Positions 46,337 to 55,676 of a DNA stretch of 64,000 nt are shown one piece after another. The stretch is taken from the NCBI GenBank assembly GCA_023150875.1, contig JAKLKC010000007.1:104467-168466 (forward strand), given 5' to 3'. This DNA is from Myxococcota bacterium. Lineage in GTDB: Bacteria; Myxococcota_A; UBA796; UBA9615; JAKLKC01. The position numbers and the translations under genes are program-made. Position 1 is the stretch's first letter; every line of letters begins with the position of its first letter. Below the pieces are notes generated by a model. It searched no databases. It saw only the letters and a program-made list of their open reading frames with translations, and was not told the DNA's origin.

Positions 46337-49300
46337 TCAGGGCGTCCAGACCTCGTGGCCCTGGGCCTGGGAGGCGACGTCGGCCTCCTCCCAGGGCACG
46401 TCGAGGGCCTGGTTGGCCAGCCACAGGGACGCCTGGTCGGCGAAGTGGGGGCTGTCCACGATGCCGCTCTGGCCGCCGGGGATCACGTTGCGGATCCGCA
46501 CGTCCTCCCCCTGGAGGGCGATCACCATCCGCATGACCGGGCCCGAGCCGTAGTCGAAGGTGGTCTCGTCGGTGCCGGTGTTGGCCGCGTCCACGGCGAG
46601 GTTGTCGCCCCCCCGGGGGAAGCCGGTCACGTCCCGGCGCGGGTCGCCCGACGGCAGGGAGTCCATGAGGGGGAGCAGGTCGGGGGTGATGGAGAACTGG
46701 GCGACGATGGGGGCGTACATCGGGTCGTCCCCCAGGAAGTCCGCCAGCAGGCTCTCGAAGCGCACGACGTGGCGCAGGCCCCAGAGCCACTGCTCCATGT
46801 CGCCGGTGCCGTAGCCGCCCACTCCGGGCTCCGACGGCGCGCCCTCCAGGAACGCCAGGGCGTCCACCAGGGAGCCCAGGGCCACCTCGTGGAGGCGCTC
46901 CACCTCGTCGGTCCCCAGCACGTCGAAGAAGGCGCTCTCGCCGGTCTCGGGGTTGTACGATGCCAGCCCCTCGGGGTCGCCGGGCTCCGAGCCCCGGATC
47001 AGCCGGAGGAGGGCTCGGGCGCGGCCGTCCAACCCCCAGGGCTTGAACACTCCCGGGAGCCCCTCGTCCCCGAAGACGTCGTTGGCGAACCGGGGCCACC
47101 AGGCGTTGAAGATCGCCGTGGCGATGGCGTCCTGGACGGCCTGCGCCGTGGGCTGGTGGTAGAAAGTCTCCACCCCCGACTCGGCGCTGTGCCCTGCCGC
47201 CGCCCACGCTTCCAGGCGGTCCCTGGCCTCTTCCAATGCGTCGGGATCCGCCAGGTACAGGGCGGCGAGGCGCTGGTCGTCGGGGGTCCCGGCCAGCAGC
47301 TCGCTGGCCGCCCGCCCCGCGTCCACGGCGGCGATGGCGGTGTCGGTGAACTCCCGGCCCAGCAGGGACTTCCGGTCCGCCTGGACCTCCGAGAAGACGT
47401 CGATGTCGATGCCCCCCGCCGCCTCCTGGATCCTCTCCTCGATGCGGGCAGCCCGGTGGCCGGCGGTCCAGGGTCCGCCCAGGTAGTACTCGTCGTTCAG
47501 GAAGTCGTTGTCGAAGGTGAGCGCCCCGGGATCGTTGTTGGCCGTGACGACGAAGCCCCGCTCGGGGTTGATGGCGTGGGGGAAGCGGTCCCAGGGGACG
47601 ACGCAGCGGGTGGGATCGGGGTCGTCCTCGACGACGTAGCCCCCGCCATCCACGGCGATCTGGAAGCCGGGGTAGAGGGTCCCGTCCAACAGGAAGCGGG
47701 GGTCCGCACCGGCGACGAAGCGGCCGTCGTCGTCCCGGGGGAGGGTGTCGCGGCAGGGGATCGCCTCGTAGCCCGAGTAGAGGATGTTCCCGCCGGAGTC
47801 GATGGCGATGAGGTTCTGGCTGTAGCTGACGATGCGGCGGGTCTGGTCGAACCACTGCTCGATGTCCTCGGACTCGCCGAAGGCGTGGATGACCCCTAGC
47901 TGGTCGATGATGTCGAAGGCGTTGAAGTCGAAGGAGATCCCCGTGATCGCCCCGTCGCCGTCCACGTCCCGGGGAACGATCCAGTCGGCGTTCACGTTCA
48001 CCACCGACTGCCCCGCGCCGACGGCGGCGTCCGGCCCGTCCACCCGGTCCCCCTCGATGGCGACGATGGCCCGGCCGTCCTCGGTCTCCCACCGGGCGAA
48101 CGCCTCCGTGCGCCCCTCGGAGCCGAGGGCGGGCACGTCGGCGACGACGTAGGTCTCGGTGACGGCGTACACGGGTTGCTCTCCTCCCTGGTACACCGTT
48201 GCAGTGGGGAGGCCCGCGGCGTCCAGCACGAACTCCTCCCGGTAGTAGTCCACCTGGTCGCCGCTGAACTGGGTCTGGCTCCAGGCCACCTTGCCGTTGG
48301 TGCCGAGGGACACGGTGGGGATCCCGGGGATGGTCAGGCCGGCCACGGCGTAGTCGGCGCCCCCCAGCACCCGGGCGTCCAGGTGGAACTGCCAGAGGAT
48401 CGACGGGACGCTCAGGGGGAGGTGGCCGTCGGCGGCCATGATGGCGGAGCCGTCCGCGGTCAGGTCCGGCCCCGCCGCCCAGGCGTTGCTGCCCCACCCG
48501 TCGGGATCGTGGCCCAGGCGCTGGGTGAGGCGGTCCAGGCGGCCCCGGGCCCGGGCGAGGGCACCCGCCTCCACGGCCACGCCCCGGCGGTTGCCCCCCG
48601 GGTCCCCGGCGGCGAGGGCCGCCTGGTGGGGGCCGGCGCCGTCCAGGCCGAAGCTGTAGGCGGAGGCGACGGGGTAGGTGGGCACGACGTACTCGAAGAT
48701 GTCCTCCCAAGCCCCCGCCTCCCGCAGCTCACCGAGGGCCGCGCCGTCGAAGAGGGTCGGCAGGCGGTCCAGGACGTCCTGCTGGCCCAGGTCCGCGGAG
48801 TCGAAGGCGGCCTCGTAGATCGCGGTGGCCCCCATGGCGGCGACGTCCAGGGCGGTCCAGTCGGTCAGCAGCAGGACGGCGTCAACGCCGACGAGGGCGG
48901 CGGCGATCTCCAGCTCCGAGGGCACGGGCATCCGGCCCGCCCGGACCTCGTCCTGGTAGGCGTTGACCCCCTCGGCGTAGCGGTCGAACCGGGCTCGCCC
49001 CGCCGTGTCGGCGAGGTCGTGGATCCTCTGGGCCACCCGGGTGAAGCCGGTGGTCCGGGACTCCACGTCGGCGTCCAGGGCGGCGTCCCCCAGCAGCTCC
49101 GACACCCGGCCCAGGGCCAGGCGGCGCCCCAGCTCCATCATGAAGAAGCGGTCCCGGGCGCAGACGAAGCCCAGGGCGAAGGCGGCGTCGTCCTCGCGCT
49201 CCACGTAGATATGGGGCACGTCGGCGGCGGTGCGGAGGACATGGACCTCCCCCGTCAGGCCGGGGAGGGATCCCCCGGACGTCTGGGGCACCGAGAGGAT

Positions 49301-49477
49301 CGCCGGGGCGGAGTCGTCGTCGGCGGTGTCGTCGTCGGCGGTGTCGTCGTCGGCGGGGGGGTCATCGCCGGTGCAGCCCGGGAGGGGCGGGCCCAGGGCC
49401 AGCGCGGTCAGCAGGGCCGGGACGAGCCAGGGGAGGGCGTGGGGCGGGGCGGTGGGTGCGGGGGCGTGGGGGCGCAT
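46337..49477 (-). CDS. penicillin acylase-family lipoprotein
   Basis: 1,046 residues from the ATG at 49477. The lipobox (GPPLPGC) is followed by a DDDTADDDTADDDSA linker. The Ntn-hydrolase features of penicillin amidases follow: HIYVEREDDAAFALGFVCARDRFFMMELGRRLALGRVSELLG in the alpha chain, and WGSNAWAAGPDLTADGSAIMAADGHL with the nucleophile Ser330. In the family that Ser becomes the N-terminus of the beta chain by autocleavage. Members hydrolyse N-acyl groups, for example beta-lactams or acyl-homoserine lactones; substrate here is unknown. Lipid anchoring with an acidic linker suggests a surface display. Confidence 0.88.
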   Translation of the reverse strand: MRPHAPAPTAPPHALPWLVPALLTALALGPPLPGCTGDDPPADDDTADDDTADDDSAPAILSVPQTSGGSLPGLTGEVHVLRTAADVPHIYVEREDDAAFALGFVCARDRFFMMELGRRLALGRVSELLGDAALDADVESRTTGFTRVAQRIHDLADTAGRARFDRYAEGVNAYQDEVRAGRMPVPSELEIAAALVGVDAVLLLTDWTALDVAAMGATAIYEAAFDSADLGQQDVLDRLPTLFDGAALGELREAGAWEDIFEYVVPTYPVASAYSFGLDGAGPHQAALAAGDPGGNRRGVAVEAGALARARGRLDRLTQRLGHDPDGWGSNAWAAGPDLTADGSAIMAADGHLPLSVPSILWQFHLDARVLGGADYAVAGLTIPGIPTVSLGTNGKVAWSQTQFSGDQVDYYREEFVLDAAGLPTATVYQGGEQPVYAVTETYVVADVPALGSEGRTEAFARWETEDGRAIVAIEGDRVDGPDAAVGAGQSVVNVNADWIVPRDVDGDGAITGISFDFNAFDIIDQLGVIHAFGESEDIEQWFDQTRRIVSYSQNLIAIDSGGNILYSGYEAIPCRDTLPRDDDGRFVAGADPRFLLDGTLYPGFQIAVDGGGYVVEDDPDPTRCVVPWDRFPHAINPERGFVVTANNDPGALTFDNDFLNDEYYLGGPWTAGHRAARIEERIQEAAGGIDIDVFSEVQADRKSLLGREFTDTAIAAVDAGRAASELLAGTPDDQRLAALYLADPDALEEARDRLEAWAAAGHSAESGVETFYHQPTAQAVQDAIATAIFNAWWPRFANDVFGDEGLPGVFKPWGLDGRARALLRLIRGSEPGDPEGLASYNPETGESAFFDVLGTDEVERLHEVALGSLVDALAFLEGAPSEPGVGGYGTGDMEQWLWGLRHVVRFESLLADFLGDDPMYAPIVAQFSITPDLLPLMDSLPSGDPRRDVTGFPRGGDNLAVDAANTGTDETTFDYGSGPVMRMVIALQGEDVRIRNVIPGGQSGIVDSPHFADQASLWLANQALDVPWEEADVASQAQGHEVWTP

Positions 49478-49653
49478 GGACGCATTCTCTCGCAAGTCGG
49501 GCCCGGCCGCACCCCTGTCCGGCCCGGCGTCCTCGGCCGGCCGTCCGCCGGGGCGCAGGCGGCACGGCGCCTGCACCGTGCGGGGCGCGTCCCCAGGAAG
49601 GGATCGCGGCGACCGGGGCCAGGACGGCCCCGACACGCCGCCGGGAGGAGCCC

Positions 49654-50196
49654 ATGCGTCTCGTCCGCTCGATCGCGTCCGCCGCCGTGGCCACCCTGCT
49701 CGCGGCCGCCCCCGCCACCGGCCTCGCGGCCCAGCAGTCCGGCCAGCAGGAACGGGGTGACCAGCAGCGGGGCACCAAGGTGGAGTTCGAACTCGGCCCC
49801 GAGGGGATCCCCATCTACCCCGGCGCCAACGAGGTCAACCGCAACCAGGTGGAAGACATCCTGAACGCCCGGGGCGTCCAGGGCCTGTCCCAGAACGAGA
49901 AGAACGTCCTCAAGAACCTCAAGAACAAGTCCGGCGAGATCCTCGGCGCGTACATGACCGACGCCCCCGCCAAGCAGGTGGGCGCGTTCTACATGTTCGC
50001 CCTGCCCATGGAGGACTTCCAGGCCAAGAAGCTGTCGATCCTCTTCGGAGAGGACATCTACGAGGACGAGGACCACGTCACCACCCTGTACATGACCCAG
50101 GAGGGCGACGCCTACGCGATCACCTTCATCCGCCTGCAGAACCAGACGGTGGTGCTGATGTGGCTCGCGGACCAGGAGGAGCTGGAGCACTACTGA
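49654..50196 (+). CDS. small exported protein of unknown function
   Basis: 180 residues from the ATG at 49654, with GGGAGGAG upstream. A signal peptide (IASAAVATLLAAAPATGLA) precedes a short Gln/Arg linker. The domain YPGANEVNRNQVEDILNARGVQGLSQNEKNVLKNLKNKSGEILGAYMTDAPAKQVGAFY is followed by a mixed alpha/beta part (VTTLYMTQEGDAYAITFIRLQNQTVVLMWLAD). I do not recognise the family. Divergent from the penicillin acylase gene, with a 176-base intergenic region; a MITE-like element follows. Confidence 0.65.
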   Translation: MRLVRSIASAAVATLLAAAPATGLAAQQSGQQERGDQQRGTKVEFELGPEGIPIYPGANEVNRNQVEDILNARGVQGLSQNEKNVLKNLKNKSGEILGAYMTDAPAKQVGAFYMFALPMEDFQAKKLSILFGEDIYEDEDHVTTLYMTQEGDAYAITFIRLQNQTVVLMWLADQEELEHY

Positions 50197-50248
50197 ACCG
50201 GCGCGGTCCGGTGAGGTAGGCCGAGGTGGCACGGAGGAGGCGCCGGAG

Positions 50249-50465
50249 AGAGGGTGTTCCACTAAAGAAGGCTCCGAGGGCATCCCTCGGGGCCTTCGGT
50301 GGACGCCGTAGCGAGCGGGCCGAGGACCGTCGCGAGCCGCTTTCGCCGACCGAGGCCGCGGGATTGGCGTACCGGGCGTACTCCGACCCGCGGCCGACAG
50401 AGGCGGAAGCGGCGCAGCAGGTCATTCGGCACGCGCAGTAGGCGGGCATTAGTGGAACACCCTCT
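50249..50465. mobile_element. MITE-like element, 217 bp with 17-bp perfect terminal inverted repeats
   Basis: AGAGGGTGTTCCACTAA (50249-50265) and TTAGTGGAACACCCTCT (50449-50465) are perfect inverted repeats. The inside holds a further hairpin (CCGAGGG-CAT-CCCTCGG, 50274-50290). A 71-codon ORF on the plus strand spans most of it, but is not supported as a gene. No obvious target duplication was found. The layout fits a non-autonomous transposon; the source transposase is not in the window. Confidence 0.65.
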
Positions 50466-50531
50466 TCTGCCGCCCGCCGAGGGCGACAGAGCCTGGGAGG
50501 GCGCCGGCGCCCCTCCCCTCGACCCGAGACC

Positions 50532-52175
50532 TCAACGACGACGGCGGGAGGCCAGGAGCAGGCCCGCCAGGGGGATCGCCGCCAGGGTGCCGGGAGCGTC
50601 CCCGGGCCCCGCCCCGGAGCAGGCGCAGGCGGTGCCCCGCCCGGATCCGCCGCCGCCCTCCTCGTCCTTGTCGTCCCCCGCGGAGTCGTCGTCCCCCGGG
50701 CCGGTGTCGTCGTCGCCCGATCCGGTGTCGTCGTCCCCCGGGGCGCTGTCGTCGTCGGAGGTGTCGTCGTCGTCGCCACCGTCGTCCGGGTCCAGGCGGG
50801 CGTCGAAGGAGTAGCCGGCCCCGCTGTAGCCCCCCGTTCCGCTCCCCAGGTCCGACACCACCGCCGCCACCAGGGCGACGTTCTGGTAGGTGGAGCCCAG
50901 GCCCGAGACCGAACCCGAGCCGCGGTTCTGTGAGTCCAGGGTGAGTGGGACGACGTCGTAGTCCTCGGAGGAGCGCCGGGCCACCAGCGCCGCCCGGTAG
51001 GTCACCTCGCTTCCGCCCTCGCTGTCGTCGCCGTCGAACTCCACCGTCAGCTTGCCGGATCCGCTCCCGGTGCGGAACCGCACGTAGTTCGCCCCCAGGT
51101 AGTCCGGGAGGTACTCGGTGTAGGAGCGCCCCGAGACGGGGTAGCTGGAGACCGTCTCCATGTAGTAGGGCGTGCCGTACAGTCCGCCGTCCTGGTAGTC
51201 GGTGGCGACGTTGCGGACGGAGAAGTCCACCATCGCCGAGGCGACGTCGGTGCCCTCCCCCGAGAGGGTCCGGTCCAGGGCGCTGGTGGCCGAGCGGGTC
51301 GCCGCCTCCTCCCAGAAGCCCCGCACCGTCCCGGGCCCACCCAGGTGCTCGCTCATCCACTTCCAGAAGATCGCCGCGCCGTACTCGTGATAGCCGTCGG
51401 CGTGGCGCAGGCTCAGCTCGGGGTAGTCCAGGAAGCCGCCGCCTCCCCCCAGCACGTACTGGACGTAGTCGTCGATGGAGGGGAAGACCTCGTCCTCCAT
51501 CCACGCCGCCGTGCCCTCCATCACCCACTGCTCCTCACCGAAGTCGTAGGCGCCCTGCACGGCGTGGAAGAACTCGTGGGCCAGGGTCACCTGGATGGCC
51601 TCGTCGTCGGGGGTGCCGCTCCACGAGTAGTCGTCGTTGAGGACGATGTAGGGGGTCCCGCTACCGTAGAAAGTGGTGTATCCGTAAGTCCCGCTGCCCA
51701 AGGTGGGCATGTCGCCGCCGGTGTTGGCGATGTACACGTCGATGTAGTAGCGGTCGCTGTTGGGAGGCCCGTCGTAGCCCAACACGTCCAGCTCGTGACT
51801 CCACGAGTCCTCGGCGGCGGCCTTGGCGGTGGCCAGGAGCCCCGAGTCCCAGCCCCCCGAGCCGATCTGGAAGCAGAAGTTCGTGGTGCACTCCTCGGCG
51901 GCGGCGTCGCGGTGGGGCTCCCGCGCCACCCCCCGCTCCCGGAGCTGGCGGCGCTCGTCCTCGGTCAGGGAGTCCCAGGCGGCGAGGACGTCCCGGAGCG
52001 CCACCGTGGCGCACCGCACGTCGTGGGCGGAGGCGCCCCAGGTGAGGGCGCGCAGGGCACGCTCGTAGGCGTCCTCGGCGCGGGCCACCGCTGGGGCCGC
52101 CAGCGCCGTCCCACCCGCCGCCAGGGCGAGCAGGAGGGGGAGGGAGGCGGCGGGCGCGGGGAGGCGAGGGGGCAT
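50532..52175 (-). CDS. MXAN_6640-like zinc metalloprotease with MYXO-CTERM tail
   Basis: 547 residues; start at 52175 with CGGAG upstream. After a signal peptide (LPLLLALAAGGTALAAPAVARA), the zinc site is VTLAHEFFHAVQGAYDFGEEQWVMEGTAAWMEDEVFP, an HExxH with a downstream Glu (gluzincin type). The protein matches my memory of the MXAN_6640-type putative metalloproteases. It ends in a DDDxT linker (GDDDTGSGDDDTGPGDDDSAGDD), then GTACACSGAGPG and a hydrophobic segment with an Arg cluster, a MYXO-CTERM layout. Likely anchored to the cell surface by myxobacterial sorting; the substrate is unknown. Confidence 0.87.
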   Translation of the reverse strand: MPPRLPAPAASLPLLLALAAGGTALAAPAVARAEDAYERALRALTWGASAHDVRCATVALRDVLAAWDSLTEDERRQLRERGVAREPHRDAAAEECTTNFCFQIGSGGWDSGLLATAKAAAEDSWSHELDVLGYDGPPNSDRYYIDVYIANTGGDMPTLGSGTYGYTTFYGSGTPYIVLNDDYSWSGTPDDEAIQVTLAHEFFHAVQGAYDFGEEQWVMEGTAAWMEDEVFPSIDDYVQYVLGGGGGFLDYPELSLRHADGYHEYGAAIFWKWMSEHLGGPGTVRGFWEEAATRSATSALDRTLSGEGTDVASAMVDFSVRNVATDYQDGGLYGTPYYMETVSSYPVSGRSYTEYLPDYLGANYVRFRTGSGSGKLTVEFDGDDSEGGSEVTYRAALVARRSSEDYDVVPLTLDSQNRGSGSVSGLGSTYQNVALVAAVVSDLGSGTGGYSGAGYSFDARLDPDDGGDDDDTSDDDSAPGDDDTGSGDDDTGPGDDDSAGDDKDEEGGGGSGRGTACACSGAGPGDAPGTLAAIPLAGLLLASRRRR

Positions 52176-52286
52176 GGCGTCTCCGGGGCGGGTCTCGGGC
52201 AGCGATCCCGGCTCGGGGGTCGCCTGGAGGAGTCTGCCGCGGCGGGAAGGCGGACGCCAGCGGGGAGACGTCGACGACGGCGGCCC

Positions 52287-52889
52287 TCACCCTCCCCGGG
52301 TCAGCCGCCGCAGCTCCTCCCACCCCTCCCGCCCCAGGGCCAGCTCCAGCTCCTCCCGGAAGACCTGGTGGACGGGGGGCGGCGCCCCGGCGCAGGCGCG
52401 CTGGCAGTCGGCGCCCCCCAGCTCCCCGGGGCTCCAGCGGTCCAGGACCACCTCCCCCTGGGAGACCAGCACGGGGTAGAGGGCGCAGTCCCGGGGCTTG
52501 AGCCCGGTCCCGGGCAGGCCCAGGGCGGTGCTGGCCACCTGGAGGGCGCAGAGGCGGTCGGGGCGCAGGAAGGCGCAGACCGTGGCTTCCGGGTCGTCGG
52601 GGTCGTCGAGGGTGGCGGAGCCCACCGCCACGCCCCCCGGGAAGTCCGGGTCCTCCCCCTCGTCGGGGTCGAACCACAGCTCGGGGCTCCGCCGGTCCTC
52701 GGGGAGCAGGGGGGCCACGTCGCCGGCGTGGGCCCGGATCCGGTCGGCGTGCTCCCGGGACATCCAGATCCCGTTGCGGCAGCAGGCGGAGCGGCACTCG
52801 GCGGCCACGCAGCGCTCCCCCCGGGCGGGGCCGAGGAGGGCGGGATCGACCTTCAGCCCGGCGATCACGGGTCGCCGTTGCCGGGCCAC
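52287..52889 (-). CDS. cysteine-cluster protein (DUF3109/YkgJ-like)
   Basis: 200 residues from a GTG at 52889. Cysteines cluster as CVAAECRSACC, AFLRPDRLCALQ, LKPRDCALYPV and DCQRAC, the pattern of DUF3109 and YkgJ-type proteins that are predicted to bind zinc or an iron-sulfur cluster. Mid-protein PGTGLKPRDCALYPVLV is the best conserved block. The start is 3 bases after the thioredoxin-like lipoprotein stop, so it belongs to that operon. Role unknown. Confidence 0.8.
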   Translation of the reverse strand: MARQRRPVIAGLKVDPALLGPARGERCVAAECRSACCRNGIWMSREHADRIRAHAGDVAPLLPEDRRSPELWFDPDEGEDPDFPGGVAVGSATLDDPDDPEATVCAFLRPDRLCALQVASTALGLPGTGLKPRDCALYPVLVSQGEVVLDRWSPGELGGADCQRACAGAPPPVHQVFREELELALGREGWEELRRLTRGG

Positions 52890-52892
52890 GCC

Positions 52893-53627
52893 TCAGCCCC
52901 CCAGCGCCGGGTCCACCGAGGCGGGCTCGGCGGAGGGGCGGCCTCCCCCGAGGGGGGGCCGGTTGGCCCGGTTGAGCAGGAAGTCCACCTGCTGGGGCAG
53001 GAGCCGGGCCATCTTCTGGCCGAAGCCGGTGTCCCGGACCCGCACGGTCCCGCTGCGGTCGATGAGGTAGAAGCGGGGGATGTTGCGCTTCTCCCCCATC
53101 CAGGCGTCCTGCACGCCGGGGACGGCCAGGGCGTCCAGGACCGGGGCCCGCACGCCCTTCTCGGCCACCTTCTCCGCCTCGGCGAGCCGCCCCGGGAGGT
53201 CCTCGTCGACGGCGAGGAGCAGGACCTGGAGGCGGGGCCCGTGCTCCCGTTCGAGCTGGGCCAGGGTGGGCAGCGAGGCGGTGCAGCGCCCGCACCACGA
53301 GGCGACGAAGCCGACGATCACCCCGTCGGGTCCGCCCTCCCGGGGGACGGGGCCGACGTGGTCGGAGAGCTTGACCCTCCCGGCCTTGCCCCCTCCCAGG
53401 ACCGGCAGGTCGAAGTCCGGCGCGGCGTCCCCCCGGTCCAGGCCCTCGCCGGTGGCGACGGCGGGGGCGGGGCGAGGGGCGGACGGAGGCGGCGGCGCGG
53501 GGGCGGATGCCTGGGGTGCGGGCTCGGGAGGGGACGTGGAGACGGGCGCGGGGCCGTCGCCGCCGCAGCCCTGGAGGGCCAGGGCGAGGGCGGCGAGGGC
53601 GGCGGGAGCGGCGAGGGAGAGGCGCAT
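52893..53627 (-). CDS. TlpA/ResA-like thioredoxin-fold lipoprotein
   Basis: 244 residues from the ATG at 53627. The lipobox is ALALQGC, followed by a Pro-rich spacer. The thioredoxin-like fold is APDFDLPVLGGGKAGRVKLSDH...VIVGFVASWCGRCTASLPTLAQLEREHG, with a CGRC active site, then RFYLIDRSGTVRVRDTGFG. Such proteins are periplasmic disulfide reductases or peroxiredoxin-like. It lies between a POT transporter (23-base gap) and the cysteine-cluster gene (3-base gap). Confidence 0.85.
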   Translation of the reverse strand: MRLSLAAPAALAALALALQGCGGDGPAPVSTSPPEPAPQASAPAPPPPSAPRPAPAVATGEGLDRGDAAPDFDLPVLGGGKAGRVKLSDHVGPVPREGGPDGVIVGFVASWCGRCTASLPTLAQLEREHGPRLQVLLLAVDEDLPGRLAEAEKVAEKGVRAPVLDALAVPGVQDAWMGEKRNIPRFYLIDRSGTVRVRDTGFGQKMARLLPQQVDFLLNRANRPPLGGGRPSAEPASVDPALGG

Positions 53628-53650
53628 GCGGGACCTGGGAGGGGGCTCGG

Positions 53651-55567
53651 TCAGTGGGAGCGGACCTTCACCGGGGGCTTGCGGGGGGTACCGGCGCCCT
53701 CCTCGTCGTCGTGCCGCTCCGCCTCCTCGTGCATCCACTTGTGGAGCAGCGGCGAGAGGGCGAAGACGATCAGCGCCGACACGATGGCGGCGACGGCGAT
53801 CTGTCCGAACACCGTTCCGTAGACGTCCACGGTCTCCTGGGGGATGGGGATCACCGCCTCCTCGCCCTCGCCGTGCCCGACGCCGGTGAGCTGGGCGATC
53901 AGCCCCGCGAGGTAGCTGGAGAAGGCCGTCGCCAGGAACCACGCGCCCATCACGGTGCTGACGATCCGCGCCGGGGAGAGTCGGGTCACCATGGAGAGGC
54001 CGACCGGGCTCAGGCACAGCTCGCCGGTGGTGTGGAGCAGGTAGCCCAGCAGCAGCCAGCCGAGGGCCACCATCCCGAAGGCGTCGGCCTGACCCGCGCC
54101 GTACCACAGGGCGCCGAAGCCGAGGCCGAGCTGGAGGAGGCCGAGACCGAACTTCACGGGGATGTTGGGCTCGATGCTCCTCTTGCCCAGGAAGCCCCAG
54201 AGCCAGGTGAACACCAGGCCGAAGACCAGGATGAAGACCGGGTTGACCGCCTGGAAGACCGAGGCGGGGATCTCGGAGCCCCCCACGCCCATTCCGACGT
54301 CGGCCTGGGCCACCGGCCACTCCACGGGGCCGCCGGACCCGGCGCGCATGGCCTCCAGGCGGGTCAGGTTCAGGGCCTCGCCCTGGTACACGTGGCCGAG
54401 CTGCTCCTGGCTGGGGGTGAGCGCGATGGTGGTGCCGACCTCGGCGGCGGCGACGGTCCGGTCCTCGACCACCCGGTCGACGTTGCGATCGGTGAAGTTG
54501 TTGATGGAGCTGCCCGCCTGCTCGAAGAAGGCCCAGAAGAGCATCGAGAAGAACATGAGGATCAGCACCACGTACATCCGCTGGCGCTCCACCCGGGTGG
54601 TGGAGGGCTTCAGGGCTTCGAAGAGCAACACGCTCAGGGCGATGGCGCCGAGGACGACCAGGAGCACGCCGGCGACGGCGTTGCGCTGGACCAGCAGGGC
54701 GATCACCGGCACGGCGGCGGCGACCCCCAGGTAGATCGCCCAGTCCGCCCGGAGCACGCCGAACACGAGGCGGCGGGGGGCCTCGGGGTCCGGGGGCAGC
54801 CCGGCGTCGTCGGGGAGGCCCCCCCGGTTCAGGGCCACGAAGGCGACCCCCGCGGAGACCAGGAGGGCGAGGGCCACCAGCCCGTTGATGGCCAGGAGGT
54901 AGGGGTCCTCCTGGAGCCAGATCATGCCCCCCGCGGTCAGCAGGGCGCCCCCGAGGATCAGGCCCTGGGTGAGGCGGACCGGGGCCCAGAAGACGGCGAT
55001 CCCGGTGAGCATCCCCACGGTGGCGAGGCCGAAGCCATAGTGCCAGCCGTAGGTCTCGCCCACGTAGCCACAGAGGAGGGGCGCCATGGCCGCCCCGAGG
55101 TTGATCCCCATGTAGAAGAGGGTGAACCCGCCGTCCCTCTTGTGGCTGCCCTCGGGGTAGAGGGAGCCGACGATGGTGGAGATGTTCGGCTTGAAGAAGC
55201 CGTTTCCGCAGATCAGCAGCGCCAGGGCGGTGAAGAAGGCGCCGGACTGCTCCACGGTCATCAGCAGGTGTCCGGCGGCCATGAGGAGGCCGCCCAGCAG
55301 CACCGCCCGCCGCGCGCCCAGCACCCGGTCCGCCAGCATGCCGCCGATGAAGGGGGTCGCGTACACCAGCGCGGTGTAGGCCCCGTACACCGCGTACGCC
55401 TCGGCGTCCTGGTACTTCAGGAAGCCCTTGAGCATGTAGAACACGAGCAGGGCCCGCATCCCGTAGTACGAGAAGCGCTCCCACATCTCGGCGAAGAAGA
55501 GGGTGAAGAGGCCGGTGGGGTGCCCGAAGAGGGTCGCCTGGTGGGCCCGGGTCGAGTGGACGGCCAT
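53651..55567 (-). CDS. POT/PTR-family proton-coupled peptide transporter
   Basis: 638 residues from the ATG at 55567, with AGGAG upstream. The family signature is FFAEMWERFSYYGMRALLVFYM (ExxER), followed by GGMLADRVLGARRAV and GNGFFKPNISTIVGSLYPEGSHKRDGGFTLFYMGINLGAAMAPLLCG. It has at least 12 membrane segments, plus an extra loop near TDRNVDRVVEDRT. It imports di- and tripeptides with protons. First gene of an operon with the TlpA-like lipoprotein and the cysteine-cluster protein. Confidence 0.93.
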   Translation of the reverse strand: MAVHSTRAHQATLFGHPTGLFTLFFAEMWERFSYYGMRALLVFYMLKGFLKYQDAEAYAVYGAYTALVYATPFIGGMLADRVLGARRAVLLGGLLMAAGHLLMTVEQSGAFFTALALLICGNGFFKPNISTIVGSLYPEGSHKRDGGFTLFYMGINLGAAMAPLLCGYVGETYGWHYGFGLATVGMLTGIAVFWAPVRLTQGLILGGALLTAGGMIWLQEDPYLLAINGLVALALLVSAGVAFVALNRGGLPDDAGLPPDPEAPRRLVFGVLRADWAIYLGVAAAVPVIALLVQRNAVAGVLLVVLGAIALSVLLFEALKPSTTRVERQRMYVVLILMFFSMLFWAFFEQAGSSINNFTDRNVDRVVEDRTVAAAEVGTTIALTPSQEQLGHVYQGEALNLTRLEAMRAGSGGPVEWPVAQADVGMGVGGSEIPASVFQAVNPVFILVFGLVFTWLWGFLGKRSIEPNIPVKFGLGLLQLGLGFGALWYGAGQADAFGMVALGWLLLGYLLHTTGELCLSPVGLSMVTRLSPARIVSTVMGAWFLATAFSSYLAGLIAQLTGVGHGEGEEAVIPIPQETVDVYGTVFGQIAVAAIVSALIVFALSPLLHKWMHEEAERHDDEEGAGTPRKPPVKVRSH

Positions 55568-55676
55568 CGCGGCTCCTGCGGTGGGGGCCCGCCACCGGCG
55601 GACCATTCAGGGCGCGGATTCTACCCGAACGGGATGGAAGAGGGGGCGCGGGGCGCGGCCGGGTGTCGCGCCGCCG

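Noticed and set aside
50227-50243. TGGCACGGAGGAGGCG as a sigma-54 promoter
   Set aside because: GG and GC are 10 bases apart but the -12 region is AGGC, and no gene follows, only the MITE-like element.
50226-50441. 71-codon ORF within the MITE-like element
   Set aside because: It spans the left inverted repeat and internal hairpin and has no recognisable domain; likely a by-product of GC-rich element sequence.
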